From: Prauserella flavalba
Lineage (GTDB): Bacteria; Actinomycetota; Actinomycetes; Mycobacteriales; Pseudonocardiaceae
Direction: 5' to 3'
Length of the DNA stretch: 64,000 bases
Assembly: GCF_003202235.1 (NCBI RefSeq)
Contig: NZ_MASU01000009.1
Location: 2,501-66,500, forward strand
Shown: in pieces, positions 39,161-48,069 of the stretch
How the letters are laid out: the number at the start of each line of letters is the position of its first letter
How positions within the stretch are numbered: the first letter of the stretch is position 1
Made by a program: the position numbers and the translations under genes
The notes under the pieces: model-generated
What the model was told of the DNA's origin: nothing
Seen by the model: the letters and a program-made list of their open reading frames with translations, nothing else
Database searches by the model: none

Positions 39161-41017
39161 TCAGGCGTAGGCGCTCGCGAGTTGCTCCGCCCGGTCGAAC
39201 GGCGACCAGCCGACCTCCCGGCCGTCGAGCTGCGCGACCATCACCTCCAGGCCCGCGTGCCAGCCCGCGCCCGCCGGGGCGAGGGTGTCGCGGTCGCCGA
39301 CGACGTTGGTGAACACCACGTGGCAGCCGCCGTCGCCGTCCGGGGACAGCTCCCAGCGCAGGGTCTCCTCGCCCCACGTGAACTCCAGCAGCCTCGGCGG
39401 ATCGGCGCGCAGCACTTCGCCCTCGGTGACGTGGCCGGGGTCCATGCCGTAGCGGCGCACCTGCTCGGCCGTGACGCCGAACCGCAGGCGCGCGCCGGGT
39501 CGCAGGTCGAACTCCACGACCGCGGGGAACCACGAGCGCAGGTGCTCCGGCTCGGTGATGGCCGCCCACACCTTCTCCGGCGCGTGCCGCACGTGCCGCT
39601 CGAAGCGCAGCGCGCACCGGCCGTCACCGGTCTCGTGCACGGTGCCCAGGTCCAGCTCGGTGGTGTAGTCGCGGCGCAGTCGCTCGGTGCGCTCGGCGGG
39701 CCACGGGCAGCGGACGTCGCCGTGCAGCGCGGCGAAGAACAGCTCCAGGTGCGTCTGCCACGCCGCGAGCGCGGTCGCGCGCAGCCCGGCGAGCCGGGAC
39801 GGCACGGTCTGCGTCAGCACGAGCCGCGTGCCGACGGGCTCCTGCTCGCGCAACTCGAACCGCACGCGCCCGGCGGGCACACCGTCATGCAGCCACGCGT
39901 ACTCCACGACGCGGCCCTCCTCGACGGCGGTCACCTCGCCGGTCTCGGCGTAGCCGTGCGCGAACACGACCGGAACCGGCCCGTCCACCCGTGGTTCGTC
40001 GCCCTCGGCGAGTGTCCGCCACACCTCGGCGGGCGGTTGCACGAGATCGCGCTCGAACCGCAGCTCGTACCCCTCGCCCGAGCGGCGCACCTCACCGCGG
40101 CCGAGGCCGAACTCCTCGACGTAGCGTTCCGCGCGGGCGAGGAACTCCGGTGCGGGCGCGGGGCGGCCGTCGAGCCGTGCGCCCAGCAGGTCGAGGCACG
40201 CGTCCCAGCCGGGGGCCTGGCGCGCCACCGAGGGCAGGTCGCCGGTGGTGCCGGTACCGCTGAGCGTGTGGCTGAACAGCAGCAGGCAGCCGGAGTCGTC
40301 GGGCACCAGCTCGAAGCGCAGCACCGAGTCCGCCCAGCGGAAGGCGTAGACCTTCGGCGGGTCGTACTCCAGCACCTCGCCCTCGGCGAACGGGCCGCCG
40401 AGGTCGTGGCGCTCCTCGCCGAAACGGAACCGCATGGCGGCCCCGATCGAGGGCTCGGTCTCGATCGCGGCGGGGAACCAGTGCGCCGACTCGGCCGGGT
40501 CGGTGACCGCGCGCCACACCTTCTCCGGCGCGTGCGCAAGCCGCCTTCTGAAGCGCAGCACGGGTTTCCCTGCGACGACGTCCATGCTGCCCAGCGGGTC
40601 GAGCTCGCCGAGCGCGGTGCCGAGCGCGTCGAGGCAGCCCAGCCAGCCCTGGTGCATCTGCCCGGCCCACTCGTCGTCGGCGAAGCGGTGCCGGAAGATC
40701 AGCAGGCAGCCCGTCCCGTCGGGTTCCAGGTCGAACCGCGCGTGGTGGGTCCCGGTCTCGGCGTCGAACTCGTCGAACGCGAACACCGACTGCTCGGCCA
40801 GGTCGGTGATCACCGCGCGGACCTCGGTGCCCTCCTCGTCGCGGAACCGGATCGCCCCGCCGACCCGCAGGTCCAGTTCGGTCGCGGTCAGGGGATACCA
40901 CCGGCTCAGGTGCTCCGGTTCGGTCAGCGCTCGCCACACCTTCGCGGGCGGATGCCGCAGCCTGCGCTCGAACCGCAGCTCCCAGCGGTCCCCCACCCGT
41001 CGCGCCACGTCGTTCAC
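39161..41017 (-). CDS. Protein of four tandem AHSA1/SRPBCC domains
   Basis: 618 residues made of four helix-grip domains. Each begins with the same kind of opening, LRFER...PPxxVWRAxTEPEH, at residues 12 (WELRFERRLRHPPAKVWRAL), 152 (VLRFRRRLAHAPEKVWRAV), 317 (YELRFERDLVQPPAEVWRTL) and 468 (CALRFERHVRHAPEKVWAAI). Domain 3 is the most diverged and lacks the usual EHLxxWFP end of the first motif. Single AHSA1 domains are normally 140-160 residues, so a four-fold copy is unusual. The GTG start overlaps the ArsR stop (GTGA), so the two are co-translated. Ligand unknown. Confidence 0.85.
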   Translation of the reverse strand: MNDVARRVGDRWELRFERRLRHPPAKVWRALTEPEHLSRWYPLTATELDLRVGGAIRFRDEEGTEVRAVITDLAEQSVFAFDEFDAETGTHHARFDLEPDGTGCLLIFRHRFADDEWAGQMHQGWLGCLDALGTALGELDPLGSMDVVAGKPVLRFRRRLAHAPEKVWRAVTDPAESAHWFPAAIETEPSIGAAMRFRFGEERHDLGGPFAEGEVLEYDPPKVYAFRWADSVLRFELVPDDSGCLLLFSHTLSGTGTTGDLPSVARQAPGWDACLDLLGARLDGRPAPAPEFLARAERYVEEFGLGRGEVRRSGEGYELRFERDLVQPPAEVWRTLAEGDEPRVDGPVPVVFAHGYAETGEVTAVEEGRVVEYAWLHDGVPAGRVRFELREQEPVGTRLVLTQTVPSRLAGLRATALAAWQTHLELFFAALHGDVRCPWPAERTERLRRDYTTELDLGTVHETGDGRCALRFERHVRHAPEKVWAAITEPEHLRSWFPAVVEFDLRPGARLRFGVTAEQVRRYGMDPGHVTEGEVLRADPPRLLEFTWGEETLRWELSPDGDGGCHVVFTNVVGDRDTLAPAGAGWHAGLEVMVAQLDGREVGWSPFDRAEQLASAYA

Positions 41018-41343
41018 TGGTCATCCTTTCCGTCGTCGTCGGGCATCGTGTCGAGGTGCCGCTCCAGCGCGTCGAGCCGGTCCGCCCAGAACCGCCGGTA
41101 GGGCGCGAGCCAGGCGTCGATCTCCAGCAGGGGTTCCGGGCGCAGGCGGTACCAGCGGCGCTGCGCGTCGTGCCGGACGTCGACGAGCCCGGCCTCGCGC
41201 AGCACCTTGAGGTGCTTGGAGACCGCGGGCTGGGTCAGCGTCAGCCGCTCCACGAGATCGCCGACCACGCGTTCACCATCGCGCAGCAGGTCGAGGATCT
41301 CCCTGCGCCGGGGCTCGGCGAGGATCTCGAACGTTGTTGCCAC
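41014..41343 (-). CDS. ArsR-family regulator coupled to the SRPBCC protein
   Basis: Winged-helix repressor of 109 residues: FEILAEPRRREILDLLRDGERVVGDLV, recognition helix TQPAVSKHLKVLREAGLV, wing RRWYRL. The metal-binding CxC motif of the arsenic and cadmium sensors is absent, so it probably responds to an organic ligand or to partner binding. ArsR-AHSA1 pairs are common in actinobacteria. GTG start with a strong promoter whose -10 (TATATT) ends seven bases ahead, so the message is probably leaderless. Confidence 0.9.
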   Translation of the reverse strand: MATTFEILAEPRRREILDLLRDGERVVGDLVERLTLTQPAVSKHLKVLREAGLVDVRHDAQRRWYRLRPEPLLEIDAWLAPYRRFWADRLDALERHLDTMPDDDGKDDQ

Positions 41344-41349
41344 CTGAGC

Positions 41350-41378
41350 AATATAACTACACAGGCATATAGAGGCAA
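41350..41378 (-). promoter_or_regulatory. Promoter of the ArsR-SRPBCC operon
   Basis: TTGCCT (41378-41373), 17 bases, TATATT (41355-41350), then six bases to the GTG start: a near-ideal sigma-70-type leaderless promoter. The spacer is AT-rich for this genome and carries ATAT at each side, so it is a good place for the regulator to bind; that part is inferred. Confidence 0.7.
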
Positions 41379-41381
41379 GGG

Positions 41382-42800
41382 TCAGTGCCAGGTGGCCTGG
41401 TGCTCCCTGATCTGCCCGGTGACGCTGGAGCCGTCGTAGTACCGCTCGTAGAACGCCGGGTCGACGTGGTGCACCACCGCGCCGAAGTTGCACTGCATGG
41501 GGTTGAAGTACACGGGCGCCTGCCCGTAGCGGGCCACGCAGTAGTCGAAGTACGCCGCGCACGCGTCGGCCGCCCAGTCGCTGATCCGGATCACGGGGTG
41601 CTCGACGAGCTCGCGCACCACGGCGGCCTTGAACGGGCCGCGGTGCCGCAGCATCCAGTTGTCCTCACCGCGCGACATCGTGCCACCCGGGCCGTACTTC
41701 TGTGCCAGCATCGCGTCCACCACCGCGCGCCCGTCCGGGTACCTCGGCGACGGCACGTAGGTGGCCTCCTTGAGCCCCTCGACACCGAACGTCTTGAGCG
41801 CACCGCTGGCCACCGGGGCCCGCTCGTTGAGCGGTTCGTGCCGGAAGCCCAGCCCCGTGGCGATGTCGGGAAAGGCGCCCATGAGCACGTCGTCGAAGAA
41901 GCCGCAGAAGATCCAGTTGCCGAGCCCCATCGCCTCGGCGGACAGGCGCATGTTCTGCACCATCGAACCCGGCGGGTACGTCTCCACCTGGAACAGGAAC
42001 TGCTCGTACTGGCTGATGGCGAGCGGGAACTCCAGCTTGCCCTGCCCGACCCACCGCGCCGTGCCCGCGGGCTCGGCCGTCGCGTCGTCGACGAGATAGA
42101 CGTGCCAGGCGTCGAAGATGTTGAGCAGCGCGCTGAAGTAGAGCCAGCCGACGTCGGTGACCGGGATGAACCACGTGGTGCCCGGCCGGTTCAGGTTGTA
42201 CTGGTACGGCCCGAACAGCGACGCGTTCGGCGCGCCGGGCGCCCGCACCGCCCAGTCGACGTCGGGCCTGCCGTCGTGGATCTTGCGCAGTCCGGACCGG
42301 TACCAGTCCAGCACCTTGTGGTAGTCGCGCTCGCTTTCGATCTCGACCATCCGCTCGCGCTCGGTGCCGGGGTCGTAGACGAACGCGCCCTCGTCCTTGA
42401 TCACCAGCAGGTCGTGTGCGAACGAGTTGCCCGCGGCCGCGGCGGTGCGTCCCGCGATGCCGGTCAGCTCGGGGAAACCGCCGCTCGTGGCGATGTCCCA
42501 GTGCACCATGCCGTTCGGCCCGCAGGCCGACCACGCGGTGATCGCCTCCTCCACCTCCGTCAGCGGCACCACGGGATGCTCGGAGACGAACGCGAGCGGG
42601 CCTCTCGGCTGGCGCAGCCGCCTGCCCGTGGCGGAGAGCTCCTCCTCGCCGCTGTCGATGCGGTAGCCCAGGGCGACCCTGCGGCTGCGCAACGTCGACA
42701 GCAGTTGCGGCAACGTCCGCGTCCGCTCGAAGTAGGCCTTCAGCTGCCGCTGCTCGGACTCCGTGGGCTCCGTGGCCGCGTGCGGTGCGGTGGTTGTCAT
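41382..42800 (-). CDS. Nitroreductase-like protein of unknown function
   Basis: 472 residues with no signal peptide or membrane helix. I cannot place it in a named family. Two stretches recall nitroreductase-fold proteins: the opening LLSTLRSRRVALGYRID with VVPLTEVEEAITAWSACGPNG, and QNMRLSAEAMGLGNWIFCGFFDDVL, like the aeeLGLgscwigf segment. The rest (HWDIATSGGFPELTGIAGRTAAAAGNSFAHDLLVIKDEG; FNPMQCNFGAVVHHVD) is distinct. It may bind FMN. The ATG overlaps the end of a small upstream ORF in an ATGA arrangement. GC usage is normal for the region. Confidence 0.55.
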   Translation of the reverse strand: MTTTAPHAATEPTESEQRQLKAYFERTRTLPQLLSTLRSRRVALGYRIDSGEEELSATGRRLRQPRGPLAFVSEHPVVPLTEVEEAITAWSACGPNGMVHWDIATSGGFPELTGIAGRTAAAAGNSFAHDLLVIKDEGAFVYDPGTERERMVEIESERDYHKVLDWYRSGLRKIHDGRPDVDWAVRAPGAPNASLFGPYQYNLNRPGTTWFIPVTDVGWLYFSALLNIFDAWHVYLVDDATAEPAGTARWVGQGKLEFPLAISQYEQFLFQVETYPPGSMVQNMRLSAEAMGLGNWIFCGFFDDVLMGAFPDIATGLGFRHEPLNERAPVASGALKTFGVEGLKEATYVPSPRYPDGRAVVDAMLAQKYGPGGTMSRGEDNWMLRHRGPFKAAVVRELVEHPVIRISDWAADACAAYFDYCVARYGQAPVYFNPMQCNFGAVVHHVDPAFYERYYDGSSVTGQIREHQATWH

Positions 42801-42964
42801 CGGCTCCTCCTGATCCGTGGCCGATCAGGGACGCCGGAGCTGCATCCGGTCGCCTTGCTCCACAATGGACTCCAGCGGCCGGCGCGAACCGCCTCGGCGG
42901 CCCGTGCCGCCTGGCTGACCGTGTTGGCCGACAGGAGACGGCGCGGCAGAGCTTTCCGCGCCAT
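42797..42964 (-). other. Small leaderless ORF, possibly frameshifted
   Basis: An ATG at 42964 lies seven bases after TATTCT (42976-42971), a leaderless promoter arrangement. The frame reads MARKALPRRLLSANTVSQAA and on to RAGR, with strongly G/C third positions. After that, codon bias becomes poor in this frame (TGGSPLWSKATG) but good in another frame, which reads RPLESIVEQGDRMQLRRP and stops at 42825. So either the short protein is 55 residues and ends in the ATGA overlap with the nitroreductase-like gene, or it carries a net -1 shift near 42870, for example loss of a CCGG unit. I recognise no family. Confidence 0.45.
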
Positions 42965-43060
42965 CCGAGCAGAATAGGCCCGCCCGCGCCGTGGCGGCAC
43001 CGCCACGCGGCGCAAGTGAAATGTGGAGCCCTGCCCTAGAAAGCCCGACCGCGGTGGGGC

Positions 43061-43816
43061 TCAGCGCGTCCGCCAGTCGGCGTGCAGCCTGCGGGAGGCC
43101 ACCAGCTCCACCGCGAGCAGCACGCCCACCGCCTCGGCGGCCAGCAGCCCGATCAGCACGAGCAGCTGGGTCACCCCGGCCTGCACGGGCCCGGCACCGC
43201 CGAGCAGCACGCCGACGAACGCACCGGGCAACGTCACCAGCCCCACCGTGCGCGTCTGGTCCAGCGGCGGGATGAGCGCGTGCCCGGCCGAGGGGCGGCA
43301 GATCTCCAGCGCGGCGGCACGCTGCGGCAGCCCGAGCGCGAGCGCGGCCTCGTACTCGCCGTAGCGCGTCCGCAGCTCGTCGACGGCGCGGCGCGCGGCC
43401 TGCGCGGTCGCCGTCATCGTCCCGCCGATCACGATGCCCGCGATGGGCACCACCGCGATCGGCCGCAACGGCACCACGCCGGACGCCAGCACCAGCCCCA
43501 GGACGGGCACCACACCGCCGCCGAGCGCGACCGCCACCCACGCCGCGTCCCTCGGCACGCCGATCCGCCGGGCCGCCGTCACCACGGCGACGGTGAACAT
43601 CAGCAGCACGAAACCCGCCGTGAGCCAGCCCGAGCGCAGCACGGCCACGATCACGAACGACACCGCCGCGAGCTGCACCACCGCACGGACACCCGCGACC
43701 ACCACGGCCCGCCACGAGCCGAGCCCGCCGAGCCACACCACCGCCGCCGCGAGCGCGAGCAGCAGCACCAGCACGACCGCCAGCGCGGGACCGGCGACGA
43801 CAGCTCCATCACTCAC
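43061..43816 (-). CDS. FetB/UPF0014-type ABC iron export permease
   Basis: Membrane protein of 251 residues with about seven helices. Family marks: AVVVAGVRAVVQLAAVSFV, FTVAVVTAARRIGVP, VPIAGIVIGGTMTATAQAARRAVDELRTRYGEYEAALALGLPQRAAALE and LIPPLDQTRTVGLVTLPGAFVGVLLGG. The relative YbbM/FetB works with an ATPase, FetA, to export iron. No ATPase gene lies nearby. The GTG start (VSDGAVVAGPALAVVL) was chosen over upstream frames because hydrophobic sequence begins straight after. It diverges from the phosphatase with 40 bases between. Confidence 0.85.
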   Translation of the reverse strand: MSDGAVVAGPALAVVLVLLLALAAAVVWLGGLGSWRAVVVAGVRAVVQLAAVSFVIVAVLRSGWLTAGFVLLMFTVAVVTAARRIGVPRDAAWVAVALGGGVVPVLGLVLASGVVPLRPIAVVPIAGIVIGGTMTATAQAARRAVDELRTRYGEYEAALALGLPQRAAALEICRPSAGHALIPPLDQTRTVGLVTLPGAFVGVLLGGAGPVQAGVTQLLVLIGLLAAEAVGVLLAVELVASRRLHADWRTR

Positions 43817-43856
43817 GTGGAAGATCGTCGCCCATCGCGGCGCTAACCTCGACCCC

Positions 43857-44531
43857 GTGACGCACAACGAGCCCGCTGAGCCCGAGTACCCGCAGTCGCG
43901 TTTCCAGCCGCCGCCCGGTGCCGCCCGGATCCTGCTCATCCGCCACGGCGCCTCCGCCGCGGCCCGCGAGAGCGAGCCGTTCCCGCTGGTCGGGGGTCAG
44001 GGCGACCCGACGCTCGCACCGGACGGCCACGAGCAGGCCAAGAGGGTGTCCGACCGGCTCGCAGGCGAGCCGATCGCCGCGCTCTACGTCACCACCCTGC
44101 GCCGCACCGTGCAGACAGCGGCACCGCTCGCGGAACGCCTCGGCCTCACGCCGTCCGTCGAGGAGGACCTGCGCGAGGTGCATCTCGGCGAGTGGGAGGG
44201 CGGCCTGTTCCGCAAGCACATCGCGGAGGGCCACCCGGTCGCGCGCAGGCTCGCGGAGGAGCAGCGCTGGGACGTGATCCCGGGCGCGGAGTCCAACGAC
44301 GCCTTCGCGGCGAGGGTCGGCGGGGCCCTGCACCGGCTCGCCGCCGCGCACCCGGACGAGCAGATCGCGGTGTTCACCCACGGCGGGGTGATCGGCCAGG
44401 CGATGGCGCTGGCGAGCGGGGCGAAACCGCTGGCCTTCGCGGGCGCCGAGAACGGCTCGATCTCGGAACTGGTGGTGACCGGGGAGCACTGGCTGGTGCG
44501 CCGCTTCAACGACCACGCCCACCTGGACTGA
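43857..44531 (+). CDS. Histidine phosphatase (phosphoglycerate mutase-like)
   Basis: 224 residues. The catalytic phospho-histidine is in RILLIRHGASAA, followed by YVTTLRRTVQTAAPLAERLG, EVHLGEWEGG and the second catalytic histidine in FTHGGVIGQAMALA. The substrate is unknown; the family spans sugar phosphatases and mutases. The GTG start (VTHNEPAEPEYPQ) lies seven bases after a TAACCT hexamer and may be leaderless. It converges with the E2 gene, only five bases apart. Confidence 0.88.
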   Translation: MTHNEPAEPEYPQSRFQPPPGAARILLIRHGASAAARESEPFPLVGGQGDPTLAPDGHEQAKRVSDRLAGEPIAALYVTTLRRTVQTAAPLAERLGLTPSVEEDLREVHLGEWEGGLFRKHIAEGHPVARRLAEEQRWDVIPGAESNDAFAARVGGALHRLAAAHPDEQIAVFTHGGVIGQAMALASGAKPLAFAGAENGSISELVVTGEHWLVRRFNDHAHLD

Positions 44532-44536
44532 CGCCC

Positions 44537-45796
44537 TCAGGCGAGGATCCGCAGCGGGTTCTCCACGAGGGTGCGGAACTCGGCGAGCCAGCGGGCGGCG
44601 ACGACGCCGTCGACGGGTCGGTGGTCCACCGACAGGGTGACGGTCATCGTCTTGCGGATCGCCACTTCGCCGTCGACGGCGACGACGTCGTCCCGCACGG
44701 CGCCGACCGCGAGGATCGCCGACTGGGGCGGGTTGATGATCGCCGCGAACTCCTCGACGCCGAACATGCCGAGGTTCGACACGGTGATCGAGCCGCCCTT
44801 CAGGTCCCGCTGCGTGAGCGCGCCGTCCCTCGCCTTGCGGGCCTGCTCCCGGATCTCGGCCGCGATCGCCGACACCGACTTGCCGGCGCAGTCGCGGATC
44901 ACGGGCGTGGCCAGTCCGCCGTCCGTGGCCACCGCGACGGCGACGTCGACATTCGCGAGCCGGTGCACCGACTCCGGCGTCCACACCACGTTCATGTCGG
45001 GCACGAGCTCGTGTGCCTTGGCCACCGCCTTCACGACGAGGTCGTTGACCGAGACCTGCTCGGAGCCGCCGAGCTCGGCCCTCAGCCCGGTGAGCCGGTC
45101 GGCGAAGCAGCGGGCGCGCACGTAGAAGTGCGGGGCGTCGCGTTTGCTCTCCGTCAGCCTGGCCGCGATCGCCCTGCGCATCCGCGTGTGCGGCACCTCG
45201 TCGAACTCGGCCGGCACCGCCGGCAGGCCGGGAGACGCCGGCTCCGGCTCGGGTGCCACGGCCACCGGAGCCGGAGGGGTGAGGCGCCCGGCGGGCTCGG
45301 CGTTCTCCCTGGCGGCCACGGCGGCCATGACGTCCTTGCGCACGATCCGCCCGCCGGGCCCGGTGCCGTGCAGGTCACCCAGCCGCAGCCCGGCCTCCTT
45401 CGCCAGCTTGCGCGCGAGGGGGCTTGCGAAGATCCGCTCCGTCGCCGCCGCCGACCGCTGCCGGGGCACCTCCCCCGCGGGCGCCTCCTCGACGGGCTCG
45501 GGCGCCTGACCCACCCCGAGCCGCGCGAGCTCGGCGTCCACGTCGGACACCTCTTCGTCGACGCCACCGACTACCGCGATCGGGTTACCCACCTCGGCCT
45601 GCACCGAGGCTCCGGCGAGGATCTTCAGCAGCCTGCCTTCGGCCTCCGCGGTGATCTCGACCTGCGCCTTCTCCGTCTCGATCACCACGAGCGGGTCGCC
45701 CTCGCGGAAGGTCGCCCCTTCGTCGATGCACCAGTTCGACACCACCGCGTCGGCGGATGCGGCGGCAACCGCCGGCATGTTGAGGAGTTCGGCCAC
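44537..45796 (-). CDS. Dihydrolipoamide acyltransferase (E2) of a 2-oxoacid dehydrogenase
   Basis: 419 residues. One lipoyl domain at 1-78 with the lipoylated K43 (VIETEKAQVEI), a Pro/Ala linker, a peripheral E3-binding domain at about 122-160 (SPLARKLAKEAGLRLGDLHGTGPGGRIVRKDV), and the CAT catalytic core from about 200. The active histidine is in LSVDHRPVDGVVAARWL. Only one lipoyl domain. It follows the fused E1 gene; no E3 gene is adjacent, so E3 must come from elsewhere in the genome. Acetoin, branched-chain or pyruvate is possible; sequence alone does not decide. Confidence 0.92.
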   Translation of the reverse strand: MAELLNMPAVAAASADAVVSNWCIDEGATFREGDPLVVIETEKAQVEITAEAEGRLLKILAGASVQAEVGNPIAVVGGVDEEVSDVDAELARLGVGQAPEPVEEAPAGEVPRQRSAAATERIFASPLARKLAKEAGLRLGDLHGTGPGGRIVRKDVMAAVAARENAEPAGRLTPPAPVAVAPEPEPASPGLPAVPAEFDEVPHTRMRRAIAARLTESKRDAPHFYVRARCFADRLTGLRAELGGSEQVSVNDLVVKAVAKAHELVPDMNVVWTPESVHRLANVDVAVAVATDGGLATPVIRDCAGKSVSAIAAEIREQARKARDGALTQRDLKGGSITVSNLGMFGVEEFAAIINPPQSAILAVGAVRDDVVAVDGEVAIRKTMTVTLSVDHRPVDGVVAARWLAEFRTLVENPLRILA

Positions 45797-45832
45797 GTCG
45801 TTTCCTCGGAGAAAGTAGGTACGGGAACGGGG

Positions 45833-48010
45833 TTACTGCGCGATCCTGGTCAGCGTCTCGACCACGTCCGGCGTGCGCGTGATGGCGGCCTGCTCGAGCA
45901 CCTTGCTGATGCTCGGCGCGGCCTCGCCGCCGTGTACCCGCTGCACCGGCTGGTCGAGCCAGTCGAACAGCCGCCGCTGGATCTCGTCGGCGAGCCAGGC
46001 TCCGTAGGAGGTCCCGGCGGCGCCCTGCTCCACGATCACCACGTTGTTCGTCTTGCGCACGCTCTCGCCGATCGTGTCCCAGTCGAGGCTCGCGCGGTCC
46101 AGCCACCGCAGGTCCACCACCTCGGGGTCGATCCCGTCGAGCTGTCCCGCCGCCTCCAGCGCCACGTTGGTCATGGCCGAGTAGGTGAGCACCGTGAGGT
46201 CGGTGCCATGCCGCTTGACGCTCGCCTTGCCGACGGGAAGGCAGTAGTCGAGATCGTCGGCGGGGCCGGGGCCGGTGGCCTTGTACAGGTCGACGTGCTC
46301 GATCACCAGCACCGGGTCGTTGCACGTGAGCGCGCTGTTCATGAGGCCCACGTAGTCGAAGGGCGTCGACGGCGCGACGATGCGCCAGCCCACGGCCGTC
46401 GCGAAGATGCCCGCGGGATCCATGGAGTGCTGCGAGCCGTACCCCGCCCCCATGGCGATCTTGGTCCGCAGCACCAGCGGCACGTCGATGTCGCCGCCGA
46501 ACATGTGCCGCACCTTGCCGATCTGGTTGAACACCTGATCGGCGGCCACCCAGACGAAGTCCGCGTACATCAGCTCGACGACCGGCCGGAACCGGTTGTC
46601 GACGGCGATCCCGCCCGCGAGCCCGGCGAACGCGTTCTCGCAGATCGGCGTGCCCAGCACCCGGCCGGGGAACGCCGCGGCGAGCCCCTTGGTGGCCCCG
46701 TTGGTGCCGCCGCCGAGCTTGTGGATGTCCTCGCCGAGCACCACGATGCGGTCGTCGGTGAGCATCCGCCGGTGCATCACCTCAGGGATGACCTCGATGA
46801 ACTTGCGCTCGGCGAGCTCACCGTCGAACGCCTCGTCGTCGACGACGCGGACACCCTCGAACTCCTTGAGGTCGCTGCGGATGCCGACGTCGACGAAGTC
46901 GGGGTCGGGCCACAACGCGGGCTTGATGCGCTGCTCTCCCCGCTTGCCGCCCGGCAGAGGCTCCAGTAGCGCCGCACCGATCTCCTTGAGCGCGTCCTTC
47001 GCCTGGCCGAGGAACTTCTCGCACCCGGCCTCGGTCAGCAGTTCCCGCTCGGCGAGCCGCCGGACCATCGCATCGAGCGGGTCGCGTGCCTTCCACGCGG
47101 CCTCCTCGTCCTTCGACCGGTAGCCGAACGCGCTGCCGGGGAAGGGCCCGTTCTGGTGGAAGTACCGGTAGACGTCGGCCTCGATCAGGGTCGGCCCGTG
47201 GCCCGCGCGCATGTGCTCGACGGCCTGGACCGTCGCGAGGTGGACGGCGAGCGGGTCCATGCCGTCGACGCGCCAGCTGCGGATGCCGAAACCGGGGCCC
47301 CTCGCCGACAGGCGGCTGTCGCCCGTCGCCTCCTCGACCGTCGTCGCCACCGCGTACTGGTTGTTCTCGACGAAGAAGCACACCGGCAGCCGCCAGGCCG
47401 CGGCGAGGTTGAACGTCTCGAGCGCGGAGCCGATGTTGACCGCGCCGTCCCCGAGGAACGTCACCGACACGGCGTCGTCGCCGGACTGCTTGCTGGCCCA
47501 GGCGAACCCGGCAGCCTGCGGCACGGCGCCACCCACGATCGCGTTGGTGCCCATCGCCCCGGCCTCGCGCCAGCACAGATGCATGGAGCCGCCCCGGCCC
47601 CGGCAGTAGCCCTCGGCGAGGCCGCAGATCTCGGCGAGGGTGCGGCGCAGCATCGCCTTCACCTCCGGCCGCAACGGCTCCTCGGGATCCACACCGCCGG
47701 GAGCGAGGTAGCCGAGCGCCTTGGACAGGAACTGGTGGTGCCCCCGGTGGGAGCCGTTGATCGTGTCGGCGGGCCGCAGCGCCAGCACGGCGCCGGCGGC
47801 GCCGCCCTCCTGCCCGATGCTCGAATGCGCGGGCCCGTGCACCAGGCCCTTCCTGGCGAGGTCGAGCACGTACTCCTCGAAGACCCGGATCAGGGCGACG
47901 TGGACGAACAGGTTCTTGAGCAGTGCCGGATCGGCCTGCCGCCAGTCCGCGTCGGTCGTCCTCAGCTCGTGCCACCCGGAGGCCGCGTGCAACTCCGTGT
48001 ACTCGGGCAT
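45833..48010 (-). CDS. Fused E1 alpha-beta of a 2-oxoacid dehydrogenase
   Basis: Thiamine-diphosphate decarboxylase with alpha and beta parts in one chain of 725 residues. The TPP motif is GDGAVNIGSALETFNLAAAWRLPVCFFVENNQYAV (alpha part, residues 1-360), and the beta part begins near residue 380 with FIEVIPEVMHRRMLTDDRIVVLGEDIHKLGGGTNGATKGL, with later ICENAFAGLAGG and MGAGYGSQHSMDP. In many bacteria these are separate genes. The ATG follows GAGGAAAGC. Start of an operon with E2, 36 bases apart. The likely substrates are pyruvate, acetoin or branched-chain 2-oxoacids. Confidence 0.9.
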   Translation of the reverse strand: MPEYTELHAASGWHELRTTDADWRQADPALLKNLFVHVALIRVFEEYVLDLARKGLVHGPAHSSIGQEGGAAGAVLALRPADTINGSHRGHHQFLSKALGYLAPGGVDPEEPLRPEVKAMLRRTLAEICGLAEGYCRGRGGSMHLCWREAGAMGTNAIVGGAVPQAAGFAWASKQSGDDAVSVTFLGDGAVNIGSALETFNLAAAWRLPVCFFVENNQYAVATTVEEATGDSRLSARGPGFGIRSWRVDGMDPLAVHLATVQAVEHMRAGHGPTLIEADVYRYFHQNGPFPGSAFGYRSKDEEAAWKARDPLDAMVRRLAERELLTEAGCEKFLGQAKDALKEIGAALLEPLPGGKRGEQRIKPALWPDPDFVDVGIRSDLKEFEGVRVVDDEAFDGELAERKFIEVIPEVMHRRMLTDDRIVVLGEDIHKLGGGTNGATKGLAAAFPGRVLGTPICENAFAGLAGGIAVDNRFRPVVELMYADFVWVAADQVFNQIGKVRHMFGGDIDVPLVLRTKIAMGAGYGSQHSMDPAGIFATAVGWRIVAPSTPFDYVGLMNSALTCNDPVLVIEHVDLYKATGPGPADDLDYCLPVGKASVKRHGTDLTVLTYSAMTNVALEAAGQLDGIDPEVVDLRWLDRASLDWDTIGESVRKTNNVVIVEQGAAGTSYGAWLADEIQRRLFDWLDQPVQRVHGGEAAPSISKVLEQAAITRTPDVVETLTRIAQ

Positions 48011-48052
48011 CGCTTTCCTCCACCGAACAGCGTCTCGACGCGGCGTTTCAAC

Positions 48053-48069
48053 AAACGGATCACTCGTTT
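48053..48069. promoter_or_regulatory. TetR-like palindrome upstream of the E1 gene
   Basis: AAACG-7-CGTTT (48053-48069) lies 43 bases before the E1 start and inside a pair of direct CGTTTCAA copies (48044-48051 and 48065-48072). It is AT-rich compared with its surroundings. It looks like an operator for a TetR-type regulator, but no TetR gene is nearby; the adjacent regulator is of the AraC family. Inferred. Confidence 0.45.
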
